Shown here: positions 22,992-32,219 of the stretch, in pieces | How the letters are laid out: the number at the start of each line of letters is the position of its first letter | Position numbering within the stretch: the first letter of the stretch is position 1 | From: JAISXK01 sp031549625 | GTDB lineage: Bacteria; Bacillota; Clostridia; Christensenellales; CAG-138 | Assembly (NCBI GenBank): GCA_031549625.1 | Contig: JAVBPK010000068.1 | Span: 1-63,776, forward strand | Reading direction: 5' to 3' | Length of the DNA: 63,776 nt | Position numbers and translations under genes: made by a program | Notes under the pieces: generated by a model | Seen by the model: the letters and a program-made list of their open reading frames with translations, nothing else | Databases searched by the model: none | Told to the model about the DNA's origin: nothing

Positions 22992-24584
22992 ATGTCACTT
23001 AGCAGCATTAATCGAAATATGTTGCGTTTAACAGGGCTTTCGTCCGGCATGGATACGGAATCCATCGTTACAAGCCTGCTAAACATAGACCAAATGAAGG
23101 TCGACAAACAATTCAAGGTCAAAACCAAGCTGGAGTGGAAGGGCGATGCCTATCGCGATTTCAACTTAAAGCTGCGTAACTTCCGCGAGAAGTATATGAG
23201 CGTTTTGAATCCGCAGGACAACGTGTTTACCGCTTCCGCCTATAATTCTTTCAAGACCAACATGGTAGACAACTCGGAAGCGTTTACCGTTTCCGCGGGC
23301 AGCAACGCCAACGTCGGCTCCATGGTAGTAAACGAAATCACCCAGCTGGCCAGTTCGGCCACGGCGAAAAGCCAGTTTATGTTTACCGGCGGCGCCACGG
23401 CAACGGTTTCGCTGGATACAAAGCTCAAGGACGCGGCCTTTGCTACGGGGCTTGCTTTCGCCAGCAGGCAGGTAGGCACGGAAGTAGATGAAGAGGGCGA
23501 TCCGGTAATGGAGAATTACATCGCTTTTTCCATCAACGGCAAAGAGTTCGAGTTTAAAGAAGATTCCACATTCAACGAAATTGCTACGACGGTCAACCGC
23601 GCCAATGTGGGCGTAAACATGAGCTATAGCAGCCTGTCCAAGGGATTTACGATTACGGCGAAGGATTCCGGCGCGGCTAGCAAAGTGGAAATCACAAATA
23701 TCGCGGGCAACGCGTTTGCGACCACGGCGGGCGCCGCCGCCTTTGGCATAGCCGAAGGCACGACGTACGGCCAGAACGCGAAGCTGAAAATCAACGGCAT
23801 CGATGTAGAGCGCAATTCCAACTCGTTTTCCATCGACGGCATCCAGTATACCCTCAAAAAACAGATGGATCCGGGCAGCGATATCAAATTCAACGTAGAA
23901 CGCGATATCGAGCCGACATTCCAAAAGATTAAGAGCTTTATCGAGGGATACAATCAGCTGATCGCCGACTTGCAAACCGCTTACGAACAAAAGCCGAATC
24001 GCGACTATGCGCCCCTTACAGACAACGAAAAGGACAGCATGACCGAAAAAGAGGCCGAAAAGTGGGAAGCGCTCGCAAAAGAGGGCATGCTCTACCGCGA
24101 CAGCAACATCGGCAATCTGCTTTCCACCATGCGCGGCGCGTTTTACAGCGTGGTAGAGGGCGCGGGCAAAAGCGCGGCGGACATCGGTTTGCGCACATCC
24201 GACAAATACTACGAGGGCGGCAAGATTGTCATAGACGAAACAGCCCTGCGTGAAGCGCTGAACAGCAATCCCGAGCAGGTAAAGGATATCTTTACCAAGC
24301 TGAGCACATCGACAGACAGTGCCACAGCAAGCAAAGAATCAGGCCTCGTGGTTCGCCTCCAAAACGCGCTTAACGGCTATATCAACACCGTCACTGACGT
24401 AACCCTGCAGACAAATTCGCGTCAGGTCACTGCGGCTACAAGCAAGCTGGAGCAGCTGGAAGACTGGATCATTACCCGTGAAAGCGCATATTGGAGAAAA
24501 TTCACGGCCATGGAAACAGCGATGGCTTCGCTGCAAAGCCAAACGTCTTCCCTCGCAGGCCTGCTGAATAACAGCGGCAAATAA
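22992..24584 (+). CDS. fliD: Flagellar filament cap protein FliD
   Basis: 530 residues. N-terminal FliD signature Leu-Thr-Gly-Leu-Ser-Ser-Gly-Met-Asp-Thr-Glu-Ser-Ile-Val; the middle is the exposed variable part; the C-terminal FliD domain (from about 255) ends in a heptad-rich segment with Gln-Leu-Glu-Asp-Trp-Ile and Met-Glu-Thr-Ala-Met-Ala-Ser-Leu-Gln-Ser-Gln. It forms the cap that folds flagellin at the filament tip. ATG 22992 follows AAAAGGAG. fliS follows after an 83-base gap that contains a GC-rich inverted repeat (24593-24646). Confidence 0.93.
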   Translation: MSLSSINRNMLRLTGLSSGMDTESIVTSLLNIDQMKVDKQFKVKTKLEWKGDAYRDFNLKLRNFREKYMSVLNPQDNVFTASAYNSFKTNMVDNSEAFTVSAGSNANVGSMVVNEITQLASSATAKSQFMFTGGATATVSLDTKLKDAAFATGLAFASRQVGTEVDEEGDPVMENYIAFSINGKEFEFKEDSTFNEIATTVNRANVGVNMSYSSLSKGFTITAKDSGAASKVEITNIAGNAFATTAGAAAFGIAEGTTYGQNAKLKINGIDVERNSNSFSIDGIQYTLKKQMDPGSDIKFNVERDIEPTFQKIKSFIEGYNQLIADLQTAYEQKPNRDYAPLTDNEKDSMTEKEAEKWEALAKEGMLYRDSNIGNLLSTMRGAFYSVVEGAGKSAADIGLRTSDKYYEGGKIVIDETALREALNSNPEQVKDIFTKLSTSTDSATASKESGLVVRLQNALNGYINTVTDVTLQTNSRQVTAATSKLEQLEDWIITRESAYWRKFTAMETAMASLQSQTSSLAGLLNNSGK

Positions 24585-24667
24585 TCGCTTTCTTCCCGCC
24601 AGCCGGTTGCCGGCGTTCTAACGCTGGCAGCCTGCCGGGAGTTTCGGGCTAACATTTGGAGGTAAAC

Positions 24668-25072
24668 ATGTACGCAGCATTGGCGAATCCACAACAAAGA
24701 TACAGGCAGCAGGGCGTATTGACGGCCAACCCCGTCGAACTGGTCGTCATGCTTTATGACGGCTGCATCAAGCAGCTAAAAATGAGCGGCTTGGCCATGC
24801 AGGACAAGAATGACGCCAAAATGAACGAATGCCTGGACAAAGCGTATCTGATCGTGATGGAGCTGGTAAACAGCCTCGACCTGCATTTCCCCATCGGGCA
24901 GGAATTGCTGCGCATTTACGATTTCATTTTAAACGAGCTGGTCACGCTAAGCGTCACCCGCGACAGCGCCAAATTGGAAGGCATGCTCAAAATATTGGAA
25001 GATCTCCGCGACGCGTGGAAGATCGTTGCAAAGGAAGGTCCCGGCAGCGCTATGCTTGCCGACGAGGATTAA
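24668..25072 (+). CDS. fliS: Flagellin export chaperone FliS
   Basis: 134 residues, all-helical. Typical start Ala-Asn-Pro-Gln-Gln-Arg-Tyr-Arg-Gln-Gln-Gly-Val-Leu-Thr-Ala-Asn-Pro then Leu-Val-Val-Met-Leu-Tyr-Asp-Gly. FliS binds the flagellin C-terminus in the cytoplasm and prevents premature assembly; in Bacillus it also cooperates with FliW. ATG 24668 lies 5 bases after GGAGG; a TTG at 24656 overlaps the SD and is rejected. Confidence 0.93.
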   Translation: MYAALANPQQRYRQQGVLTANPVELVVMLYDGCIKQLKMSGLAMQDKNDAKMNECLDKAYLIVMELVNSLDLHFPIGQELLRIYDFILNELVTLSVTRDSAKLEGMLKILEDLRDAWKIVAKEGPGSAMLADED

Positions 25073-25076
25073 AACT

Positions 25077-25532
25077 GTGGATAAGGTCATGCATGAGTTG
25101 GTGAACAACCGCGTACAAAAACTGGAATTGCTCGACCGCATGCTGGACCTCACCCAGCGGGAACGGATGCAGCTTGTTGAAGATGCGGTTGAAGAGCTGG
25201 TGCAAACCACAGAAGAGTGGCACGCGGCGGCCAAAGAGGTCGAAGACCTGGACGATACTTACCGCAACGTGGTAAAGTTCCTCATGCTGCAGGACACGAA
25301 AGAACCGCTCGGCAACTTTGCGCAGGAGTTAAACGATTACGAAAATAAGGCCGGCGAGTTGTTGCGAGAAATACAGCAAGTACAGATGGAATGCAACGCC
25401 ATGGCCGAACGCAAAATGGAACAATACAAAAGCGAATTAAAGGATATACGCAAGTCCAACCAGCGCGCCAGCTCGTATGCAAGCGCATATGGCGTAGTTG
25501 GGGACGGGATATACTTCGACCAAAAGAAATAG
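25077..25532 (+). CDS. FliT-like flagellar coiled-coil protein
   Basis: 151 residues, helical and highly charged, with no membrane segments. GTG 25077 begins 4 bases after the fliS stop, with GAGG in the end of fliS as SD; an ATG at 25089 is an alternative start. Position (fliD-fliS-this) and small coiled-coil character fit FliT, the chaperone of FliD, but sequence motifs are too weak to be sure. The C-terminus has an aromatic Tyr-Phe-Asp segment. It is probably co-transcribed with fliD-fliS. Confidence 0.6.
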   Translation: MDKVMHELVNNRVQKLELLDRMLDLTQRERMQLVEDAVEELVQTTEEWHAAAKEVEDLDDTYRNVVKFLMLQDTKEPLGNFAQELNDYENKAGELLREIQQVQMECNAMAERKMEQYKSELKDIRKSNQRASSYASAYGVVGDGIYFDQKK

Positions 25533-25556
25533 GCGCAAAAACGGGAGTGGCTGGCA

Positions 25557-26009
25557 ATGCGGATTAAGGACATGCCCAAGGTAGCTGTGGATGCGCCCCG
25601 CCTGGTTTCCGTGGAGGAAAAGCGCAGCGGGGATGGCTTTTCGCACCAGTTCCAAAGGCATATGAGCGATGTGCAAACCGCCGAATATGAAGCATATATC
25701 AGCGACCTAACAGAAAAGGTCTTTCGGCAGGGAAAGCTGCTCGGCGAAAAAGTGGATTTCGCAGAATTCCAAAAATACAGGGAATTGATCATGCAGCTTT
25801 TTCACGAAACAGCCAGCAATTCCTACGTATTCAGCAAAACAGACAAGTTTGATTCGCGCGGAAGGCATAAAGTTTTCACTATGATCCGCAATGTGAACAA
25901 GCGGCTCGACGAGCTCGCCAAACTTGTATTGGAAAAAGAAGCGGATAACATTCAGCTGCTCGATATTATGGATGATATTAGAGGCATGCTGGTCGATATG
26001 TTTTTATAA
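25557..26009 (+). CDS. YaaR family protein (DUF327)
   Basis: 150 residues. The C-terminal half matches YaaR as I know it: Phe-Gln-Lys-Tyr-Arg-Glu-Leu-Ile, Asp-Ser-Arg-Gly-Arg-His-Lys-Val-Phe-Thr-Met-Ile and the ending Asp-Asp-Ile-Arg-Gly-Met-Leu-Val-Asp. Its biochemical role is unknown; in several Bacillota it lies with flagellar or DNA-metabolism genes. Here it stands between the fliD-fliS cluster and cheW with short gaps. Confidence 0.8.
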   Translation: MRIKDMPKVAVDAPRLVSVEEKRSGDGFSHQFQRHMSDVQTAEYEAYISDLTEKVFRQGKLLGEKVDFAEFQKYRELIMQLFHETASNSYVFSKTDKFDSRGRHKVFTMIRNVNKRLDELAKLVLEKEADNIQLLDIMDDIRGMLVDMFL

Positions 26010-26144
26010 AAAATAGCACGGCCCATGTTTGGCGGTATGTTGCGAGGAGACGCAAGCATGCCGCATACGCATGGCAGGGCAAATTCAAACGTGAGTCAAC
26101 TGCAAAAAGGGCGCTGCCCTGTTGGCGCAGTTAGGGGGGTATAC

Positions 26145-26639
26145 ATGAGCATAGATGAACAGTGGGATAACATTGACGATTCGCAACAAAACCGATATCT
26201 GGCCTTTGCTCTTGATGAAGAGGACTATGGCATCGACATCCGCTATGTCACGGAGATCATTGGCGTACAGCCGATTACCCGTTTGCCGGAAGTTCCCAAA
26301 TACATCAAGGGCATTATTAATTTGCGCGGGAAAGTCGTTCCCGTTATCGATATGCGTTTAAAATTCCATAAAGAATCCGTTCCCTACAACGACCGCACTT
26401 GCGTCATCGTTATCGAAGTGCAGGAACTTACGGCAGGCCTCATCGTAGACAGCGTGACAGAAGTGCTTACCATCGAAGGCTTCAGCATCGTGCCGCCGCC
26501 GGAACACAGCAGCATGGGCGTGCAAAACAAGTATATTTCCGGTATTGGCCGTGTTGGGAATGAAATAAAGTTGCTCTTGGACTGTGAAAAAATATTCTAT
26601 GAAGAAGGCTCCCCGGAGGAAACCAGGGAAGTAAAATAG
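26145..26639 (+). CDS. cheW: Chemotaxis coupling protein CheW
   Basis: 164 residues, a single CheW domain. Landmarks: Tyr-Leu-Ala-Phe-Ala-Leu-Asp-Glu-Glu-Asp-Tyr-Gly-Ile-Asp, Ile-Thr-Arg-Leu-Pro-Glu-Val-Pro-x-Tyr-Ile-Lys-Gly-Ile-Ile-Asn-Leu-Arg-Gly-Lys and a C-terminal Leu-Leu-Leu-Asp. It bridges receptors and CheA. ATG 26145 follows a G-rich SD; an in-frame ATG at 26025 would add 40 residues without similarity. The chemoreceptor gene follows at 15 bases. Confidence 0.94.
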   Translation: MSIDEQWDNIDDSQQNRYLAFALDEEDYGIDIRYVTEIIGVQPITRLPEVPKYIKGIINLRGKVVPVIDMRLKFHKESVPYNDRTCVIVIEVQELTAGLIVDSVTEVLTIEGFSIVPPPEHSSMGVQNKYISGIGRVGNEIKLLLDCEKIFYEEGSPEETREVK

Positions 26640-26654
26640 GAGGCGTCACATACT

Positions 26655-28835
26655 ATGAAATGGTATAGAAACTTAAAGATATCCGGCAAATTAACGTTCG
26701 TATTTGTCATCATCATTATTCTTGCAGCGGCTTTGTGCACGGTGCTTACAGAAAAAATGAAGAGCATGCGCAAAGATTATAACGAAATGATGGAGATATA
26801 TGGAAATTCACAAGGATATGCCGGGGCAATCATGTCCACCTTCCAGGAAGTAAAAAGCTTGTTGGCTATGGTGAACCTCGAAGATAGCCAGGAAATGGCT
26901 ATGGAAGTGAAAACCAAGATGGATGAGGAATTCGACCCTCTCTTGCAAGAAAGTATAGCCGCATATGCGGCCACATGCAAAACGACGGAAGAAACGACGT
27001 CGTTTGAACAGCTCATGCCCAAAATAGAGGCCGCGGTAGCCATGCGTGACCAAGTGCTGGCCTTGGCAATAGCCGGTGACTTTGACGGAAGCAAAGGATT
27101 TTTGCTTTCCCCAGAGAGTGATGCTGCGATGGGTGACTTTGAAAAGCATTTGGATTCCATGCTGGCACTCAACAAAAGGAACGCCGACGCGGCGCTGGCG
27201 GCATCAACAAAAAACATAAGCACGTTTATCACCGTAGCAATCATTGCCATGGTTTCCGTATTGTTGCTCGTCATAGTGTTCCTGATCATCGTATCCCGGG
27301 GCATTACGAACCCGCTGCGCCAGCTTTCCGGCATGGCGGAGAAACTTGCAGAAGGTTGCATCGACGTGCAGTACCAGGGTGAGGTCAGCAAAGACGAAAC
27401 GGGCATTCTCGTACACTCGCTAGAGAACGTGATTGCGTCTATCAAGAGCCTTGTGGCCGACACGGACATGCTCACCGACGCGGCAGCGGCAGGCAAGCTT
27501 TCCGTTCGCGCGGACGCCAACAAACACAAGGGCGAATACAAAAAGATCGTTGAAGGCATCAACGACACGCTGGACGCTATCATCGCGCCCGTGCAACTGG
27601 CCAGCGATGTGCTGCATGATATTTCTTTGGGCAACCTGAACGGGCGCGTGGAAGGGAATTTCCGCGGCGACCACGCCATCCTTCAAAAAGCGGTCAACGA
27701 GACCGTGCAGGAGCTCAATTCCTACATCGGCCAGGTGAAAGACGTGCTGGGTGCCATCGCTACAGGCGACCTCAGCGTGTCCATCAATACGGAATTCCGC
27801 GGCGATTTCTCCGCTCTGAAAGAGGCCATCAACTCCATCGCCCTTTCGCTGAGCAATGTTATGCAAAATATCAACACCGCTTCCGAGCAGGTGGCAGCAG
27901 GCACGAAGCAGGTTTCCGACGGTGCGCAGGCCGTTTCGCAGGGCGCTACGGAGCAGGCCAGCGCTATTGAAGAACTGACCGCCACCATCACCCAAATCGC
28001 GGAACAGGTCAAGCAGACCGCCAGCAATGCGAACGAAACCAACCAGCAGGCGATCATGACTAAGCAGTACGCCGTCGAAGGCAACGAGCTGATGAAGGGC
28101 ATGCAGGGCGCCATGGAAGAAATCAACAGAGCGTCCGCAAATATCTCCCGCATCATCAAGGTTATTGACGATATCGCCTTCCAGACAAACATACTCGCGC
28201 TGAACGCTGCCGTAGAAGCAGCGCGCGCCGGCGTACACGGAAAGGGATTTGCCGTGGTCGCCGAAGAAGTTCGAAACCTCGCTGCAAAGAGCGCGGCAGC
28301 CGCAAAAGAAACAACCGACCTTATCGAGGGTTCCATCAAAAAGGCCGAGGCGGGTACGCAGATCGCCAATGAGACAGCAAAATCGCTCGCCAAGATCGTG
28401 GATTCCGTGGAGACCTCCGTCGCGGTTGTCGGGCAGATCGCCGTGGCTTCCAGCGAACAGGCCACTGGCGTGTCGCAGATCAACAAGGGCATCGAGCAGC
28501 TTTCGCAGGTGGTGCAAGCAAACTCGGCCACTTCTGAAGAAGCTGCCGCCGCCGCCGAAGAGCTTTCCAGCCAGGCCGAGATGCTCAAGCAAATGGTCAG
28601 CCGCTTCCAGACCCGCGGCGAGCAAAGCGTGCGCAACAACGGTGGTATGCGCCAGCTGGCCGCTCCCGCGCATCGCGCCAAGGCTTCCGGCTTGTTCTCC
28701 AATGACGTGGATACAATGGAGTACGATCGCCGCATGAACGCCGATTTTGAGCGCGAGATGGATCGCTATTCCGGCATAGATCATGCCGAAGAAATCAAAA
28801 TCGTATTGAGCGACAATGAATTTGGGAAATATTAA
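26655..28835 (+). CDS. Methyl-accepting chemotaxis protein (membrane receptor)
   Basis: 726 residues. Membrane helix 1 (about 12-31), an extracytoplasmic helical ligand domain of the four-helix-bundle type (about 32-188), helix 2 (190-213), then HAMP (214-266). A long region (about 267-410) contains at least two further HAMP-like segments beginning with a conserved Gly-Asn-Leu or Gly-Asp-Leu, and then the signalling domain with the tip Phe-Gln-Thr-Asn-Ile-Leu-Ala-Leu-Asn-Ala-Ala-Val-Glu-Ala-Ala-Arg-Ala-Gly. Gln/Glu-rich helices flanking the tip are methylation candidates for CheR/CheB and CheD. Ligand unknown. It directly follows cheW and is followed by a terminator. Confidence 0.92.
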   Translation: MKWYRNLKISGKLTFVFVIIIILAAALCTVLTEKMKSMRKDYNEMMEIYGNSQGYAGAIMSTFQEVKSLLAMVNLEDSQEMAMEVKTKMDEEFDPLLQESIAAYAATCKTTEETTSFEQLMPKIEAAVAMRDQVLALAIAGDFDGSKGFLLSPESDAAMGDFEKHLDSMLALNKRNADAALAASTKNISTFITVAIIAMVSVLLLVIVFLIIVSRGITNPLRQLSGMAEKLAEGCIDVQYQGEVSKDETGILVHSLENVIASIKSLVADTDMLTDAAAAGKLSVRADANKHKGEYKKIVEGINDTLDAIIAPVQLASDVLHDISLGNLNGRVEGNFRGDHAILQKAVNETVQELNSYIGQVKDVLGAIATGDLSVSINTEFRGDFSALKEAINSIALSLSNVMQNINTASEQVAAGTKQVSDGAQAVSQGATEQASAIEELTATITQIAEQVKQTASNANETNQQAIMTKQYAVEGNELMKGMQGAMEEINRASANISRIIKVIDDIAFQTNILALNAAVEAARAGVHGKGFAVVAEEVRNLAAKSAAAAKETTDLIEGSIKKAEAGTQIANETAKSLAKIVDSVETSVAVVGQIAVASSEQATGVSQINKGIEQLSQVVQANSATSEEAAAAAEELSSQAEMLKQMVSRFQTRGEQSVRNNGGMRQLAAPAHRAKASGLFSNDVDTMEYDRRMNADFEREMDRYSGIDHAEEIKIVLSDNEFGKY

Positions 28836-28870
28836 TAGAAGACGGCGCATGCCAAACGCTATGTAAACGT

Positions 28871-28908
28871 TTTGAAGGCGCTTGCCTGGTTCGGGAAGCG
28901 CCTTCAAA
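28871..28908 (+). terminator. Hairpin terminator after the chemoreceptor gene
   Basis: A perfect 13-bp stem (TTTGAAGGCGCTT and complement) with a 12-base loop, 36 bases after the stop. The T-tract after it is weak. Confidence 0.7.
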
Positions 28909-28993
28909 TTTGAAGCGGTTCAGCCGGGTTTCCATAATGGGAAAGAGGGAAGGGCGCGGGCGATATTTAACAATCCCAGTCCGTCATTTGGGT

Positions 28994-29019
28994 TAAATTC
29001 GCGGGAAAAGCGCCGATAT
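28994..29019 (+). promoter_or_regulatory. Sigma-D promoter for cheR
   Basis: TAAA (28994-28997), 14-base spacer and a perfect GCCGATAT (29012-29019): the best sigma-D site in the window. The start point would fall near 29026, leaving a leader of only about 10-16 bases that is almost entirely the SD (AGGGGA). Confidence 0.8.
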
Positions 29020-29035
29020 ATAATAATAGGGGAAA

Positions 29036-29908
29036 ATGCGCATGTGGGACGATGAAGCTCTAGAGCAAATGCGGGTAGGTGTGGGAAGCGGCATGATTAA
29101 AATAAGTGATGCGGATTTTCAGGTTTTTACCGATTTCTTAAAAAAGAATTTCGGTATTAACATGACGAAAAAACGCACACTTATTGAAGGACGCTTAAAC
29201 AACTATCTTTTGCGCAATGGCTTTTCCGATTACGGCAGTTATTTGCAAATGTTGTTTGAGGACCCAACCGGTTCCGAAGTAAACAATGTTATCAACTATC
29301 TCACCACAAACTATTCCTATTTTATGCGTGAGTGGGATCATTTCGAATATTACCGCGATGTTATACTGCCGGAATTGCGCGACAAGATCGCGAATTTCGA
29401 CCTGCGCGTATGGAGCGCGGGCTGCTCAACCGGCGAAGAACCATACATGCTGGCCATGCTCACCGATGAAGCGCTAGGCACATTGCGCACCGTATGGGAT
29501 AAAAAAATACTAGCTACGGATATTTCCGAAAAAGTCTTGAATCAAGCCCGCAGCGGCATATATGACGCCAGCTCGCTCGAAAAGGTTCCGCCGCTGTGGA
29601 TGAGCAATTATTTCAATAAAATAGATAAAAACCTCTATCAAGTAAAAGAAGCGCTTCGCAAAGAAGTGATCTTCCGGCGCTTCAACCTCATGGAAGAGGT
29701 CTTCCCCTTTAAAAAGAAATTTCACATGATCTTTTGCCGCAATGTGATGATCTACTTCGACGCCGAAACAAAAAGCAAACTCGTGCAAAAGTATTTCGAC
29801 GTGACCGAACCGGGTGGTTATCTCATTGTGGGCCAATCCGAATCCATCGACCGCGCCACAAGCCCATACCAATACGTTGCGCCGTCCATATACCGTAAAA
29901 AGGAATAA
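29036..29908 (+). CDS. cheR: Chemotaxis protein methyltransferase CheR
   Basis: 290 residues from ATG 29036; ATG 29042 has better SD spacing and ATG 29093 better family alignment, so the start is uncertain. An N-terminal helical domain precedes a SAM-binding domain with Val-Trp-Ser-Ala-Gly-Cys-Ser-Thr-Gly-Glu-Glu-Pro-Tyr (near 123), Ala-Thr-Asp-Ile-Ser and Ile-Phe-Cys-Arg-Asn-Val-Met-Ile-Tyr-Phe near 237. It methylates receptor glutamates for adaptation. cheB follows after 131 bases with no visible terminator. Confidence 0.94.
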   Translation: MRMWDDEALEQMRVGVGSGMIKISDADFQVFTDFLKKNFGINMTKKRTLIEGRLNNYLLRNGFSDYGSYLQMLFEDPTGSEVNNVINYLTTNYSYFMREWDHFEYYRDVILPELRDKIANFDLRVWSAGCSTGEEPYMLAMLTDEALGTLRTVWDKKILATDISEKVLNQARSGIYDASSLEKVPPLWMSNYFNKIDKNLYQVKEALRKEVIFRRFNLMEEVFPFKKKFHMIFCRNVMIYFDAETKSKLVQKYFDVTEPGGYLIVGQSESIDRATSPYQYVAPSIYRKKE

Positions 29909-30039
29909 ACGCACACGCAAAAAGGCATACCCGGCCTTGAGCGGAGCTAGCCGCTAACGGCCGCCGCGGCACAAACAAAACAGTATGGCAGCGCCATTGC
30001 CAAATAGGTAATAGCAAAGCCGGAAAGGCGATACGCTTC

Positions 30040-31080
30040 ATGACGAATAAAAGAATTCGTGTACTCATTGTGGACGATTCCTATTTTATTCGTAGATTCT
30101 TAAGCGAAGCCCTCGCCAAGGATCCAAATTTGGAAGTGGTGGGCGTGGCTTCCGACGCATATGAGGCGCGGGACAAAATCGTAGAATTTGCGCCGGATGT
30201 CATGACGCTCGATATGGACATGCCGCGCATGAGCGGGCTGGAATTTTTACGTCAGCTGATGCCGCAATATCCCTTGCCCGTGCTGGTCGTGAGCGCCGCT
30301 ACAAATATGATGTACGAAGCGATGCAGGCGGGAGCCGTCGATTTCATGGTGAAAACCAATATGGCGGACGAAAGCAGCCGCGATATCTTTATATCCGAAC
30401 TGATTATAAAAATCAAAATTGCATCCATCGCCAAAGTCGGGCAATTCAAGCATACGCAACCGGCTTCCACCTCCCATCCCCATGCCACCGCCAGCTGCCC
30501 TTACATCATCGCGCTGGGGGCCTCTACCGGCGGCACGGAGGCCACAGAAACCATATTGCGTGAATTAAAGCGCGACCTTCCGGGCATTGTGATGGTGCAG
30601 CATATGCCCCCTGTCTTCACGCGGCTGTATGCCGAGCGGCTTAACGACAGCTGCCAGATAGAAGTAAAAGAAGCGCAGGACGGCGACGATGTTTTGCCGG
30701 GCCGCGCCCTCCTCGCCCCGGGTGACTATCAGATGCAGGTCGTCAAGCGCGGCAATGGCTTTAAAGTAAAGGTGTATCAGGCTGAAAAAGTAAGCGGACA
30801 TTGCCCGTCCGTCGATGTGCTGTTCTCTTCCGTGGCAAAGGCTGCCGGTAAAGATTCGCTGGGCATTCTCCTCACAGGCATGGGCGCCGACGGTGCCAAA
30901 GGATTGCTTGAAATGTGTGAAGCGGGTGCCATGACCATTGGCCAAAATCAGGAAACCTGCGTGGTGTACGGCATGCCGATGGTGGCAAAAAATATCGGTG
31001 CGGTGGTACACGAGCTGCCTCTCACACAAATCGCGCGCAAAGTGTATTATTGGAATTCAACCATAAAATCTCGCAGTTAG
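30040..31080 (+). CDS. cheB: Chemotaxis methylesterase CheB
   Basis: 346 residues. Receiver domain (1-125) with Asp-12/13 and phospho-acceptor Asp-58 (Thr-Leu-Asp-Met-Asp-Met-Pro); linker; esterase domain (about 150-340) with the Gly-Ala-Ser-Thr-Gly-Gly-Thr-Glu serine, the Met-Val-Gln-His-Met-Pro-Pro histidine and the Thr-Gly-Met-Gly-Ala-Asp-Gly aspartate. It demethylates and deamidates receptors when phosphorylated by CheA, opposing CheR. Confidence 0.95.
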   Translation: MTNKRIRVLIVDDSYFIRRFLSEALAKDPNLEVVGVASDAYEARDKIVEFAPDVMTLDMDMPRMSGLEFLRQLMPQYPLPVLVVSAATNMMYEAMQAGAVDFMVKTNMADESSRDIFISELIIKIKIASIAKVGQFKHTQPASTSHPHATASCPYIIALGASTGGTEATETILRELKRDLPGIVMVQHMPPVFTRLYAERLNDSCQIEVKEAQDGDDVLPGRALLAPGDYQMQVVKRGNGFKVKVYQAEKVSGHCPSVDVLFSSVAKAAGKDSLGILLTGMGADGAKGLLEMCEAGAMTIGQNQETCVVYGMPMVAKNIGAVVHELPLTQIARKVYYWNSTIKSRS

Positions 31081-31111
31081 GCCGTGAAGGTCTGTAACAG
31101 GAAAGCAAGGG

Positions 31112-31135
31112 GCTGCCGATAGGCAGCTTTTGTTT
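31112..31135 (+). terminator. Intrinsic terminator after cheB
   Basis: Six-bp GC stem (GCTGCC and complement) with a GATA loop followed by TTTTGTTTG, 31 bases after the cheB stop. Confidence 0.75.
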
Positions 31136-31536
31136 GTTTTGGCCGGGTTGCTGTTGCAGGTGCTTTGGTGTTTTGCCCGCCGGTGCGGCGCAGCGCAGCG
31201 GTGGATGCAGAAAAACGCCGTGTGGTTCCCGCAAGTCGGGGTAGGACAAATACCGTTAAGGCATGCAATGCTTAAAGCAATGGATGTGCGCGTCCACATT
31301 TAAATTGGGAAAAAATCCTTTTTTAAACGCAAAAATAATGGCCCCCATTATGTAACATTTATTACCATAAAACCAAGTATTTTCAAGCGATATAACTGCC
31401 GCTGCATTCGACTCAAACACAGCATATGTGACTCGATTTTTCAAAAAACACTATATATTGCGTATTTTTTGAATAAATTTGTTGAATAACCAAGGGGGTG
31501 TATGGTATATTAAAACGAGGAATAAGGATGTGAAGC
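31136..31536 (+). promoter_or_regulatory. Control region of the slt-flgB operon
   Basis: About 400 bases without a gene. A sigma-D-like promoter is at 31368-31393: TAAA, 14-base spacer, AGCGATAT (six of eight). A sigma-A-like promoter is nearer the gene: TTGAAT (31482-31487), 18 bases, TATATT (31506-31511). Between them, ACTATATATTGCG (31450-31462) recurs exactly upstream of fliF. The earlier part (31140-31260) is GC-rich and unremarkable. Confidence 0.5.
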
Positions 31537-32172
31537 ATGGGGTATATTGAGGAGATTTCTGCACAACGGCCTAGCGTGCTGCAGAGCCGGGCACATGGAG
31601 CGAGCAACGCAAGCCCGGCAAACCTGTTTGACAGTATGCTGCAGCAAGCGCAGGCAAACTTGGCCGATGAATCGTTTGAAACGGTAGCCTATTTGGTGAG
31701 TGGTTCCGAGCTGCCGCAGTTGGTGCGCGAAAACAGCAAACCAACGAGTTATGACGACATCATCCAGCAAGCGGCAAACGAGTATAATCTGGAGGTCAAC
31801 CTCATCAAAGCGGTCATTCAGGTAGAATCGAGCTTCAAGCGTTATGCCGTTTCCGATGCGGGCGCGCGCGGGCTCATGCAGCTCATGCCGGATACCGCAG
31901 CCGGCCTTGGCGTGCGAGATTCCTTTGACCCTCGGCAAAACATCATGGGCGGCGCTGCGTATTTGCGCCGGCAGCTGGACGAATTTGGCGATATCCGGCT
32001 GGCGCTTGCGGCATACAACACCGGCCCAAACAGGATAAAAGACTTGGATATTTCCGACGCGGACGACACCAAAGAATACAGGCGGATTACCCAGCGGGTA
32101 CGCAACTATGTAGAAGGCGTGCTCCGGTATTACGGCGAATACAACGCCGGAGAAACGCATCCGAGCGTCTAA
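31537..32172 (+). CDS. Lytic transglycosylase (SLT domain), flagellum-associated
   Basis: 211 residues. An N-terminal region of about 70 residues with no signal peptide is followed by an SLT domain: catalytic Glu in Val-Glu-Ser-Ser-Phe-Lys (near 97), Gly-Ala-Arg-Gly-Leu-Met-Gln-Leu-Met-Pro, and Ala-Leu-Ala-Ala-Tyr-Asn-Thr-Gly-Pro. It would cleave peptidoglycan glycan strands. Standing directly before flgB, it is likely the enzyme that opens the wall for the rod. Lacking a Sec signal, it may be exported by the flagellar apparatus, as proposed for rod-associated muramidases (inference). Confidence 0.85.
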   Translation: MGYIEEISAQRPSVLQSRAHGASNASPANLFDSMLQQAQANLADESFETVAYLVSGSELPQLVRENSKPTSYDDIIQQAANEYNLEVNLIKAVIQVESSFKRYAVSDAGARGLMQLMPDTAAGLGVRDSFDPRQNIMGGAAYLRRQLDEFGDIRLALAAYNTGPNRIKDLDISDADDTKEYRRITQRVRNYVEGVLRYYGEYNAGETHPSV

Positions 32173-32219
32173 ACAGCAAAGCTGCCGCGCAAGCAGCGGC
32201 AAGCAGGAGGTGTGCGCAG

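Noticed and set aside
27420..28907. Minus-strand open frame of 495 codons opposite the chemoreceptor
   Set aside because: Shadow of the MCP signalling region, with low-complexity Leu/Gly/Asp/His content and no start signal.
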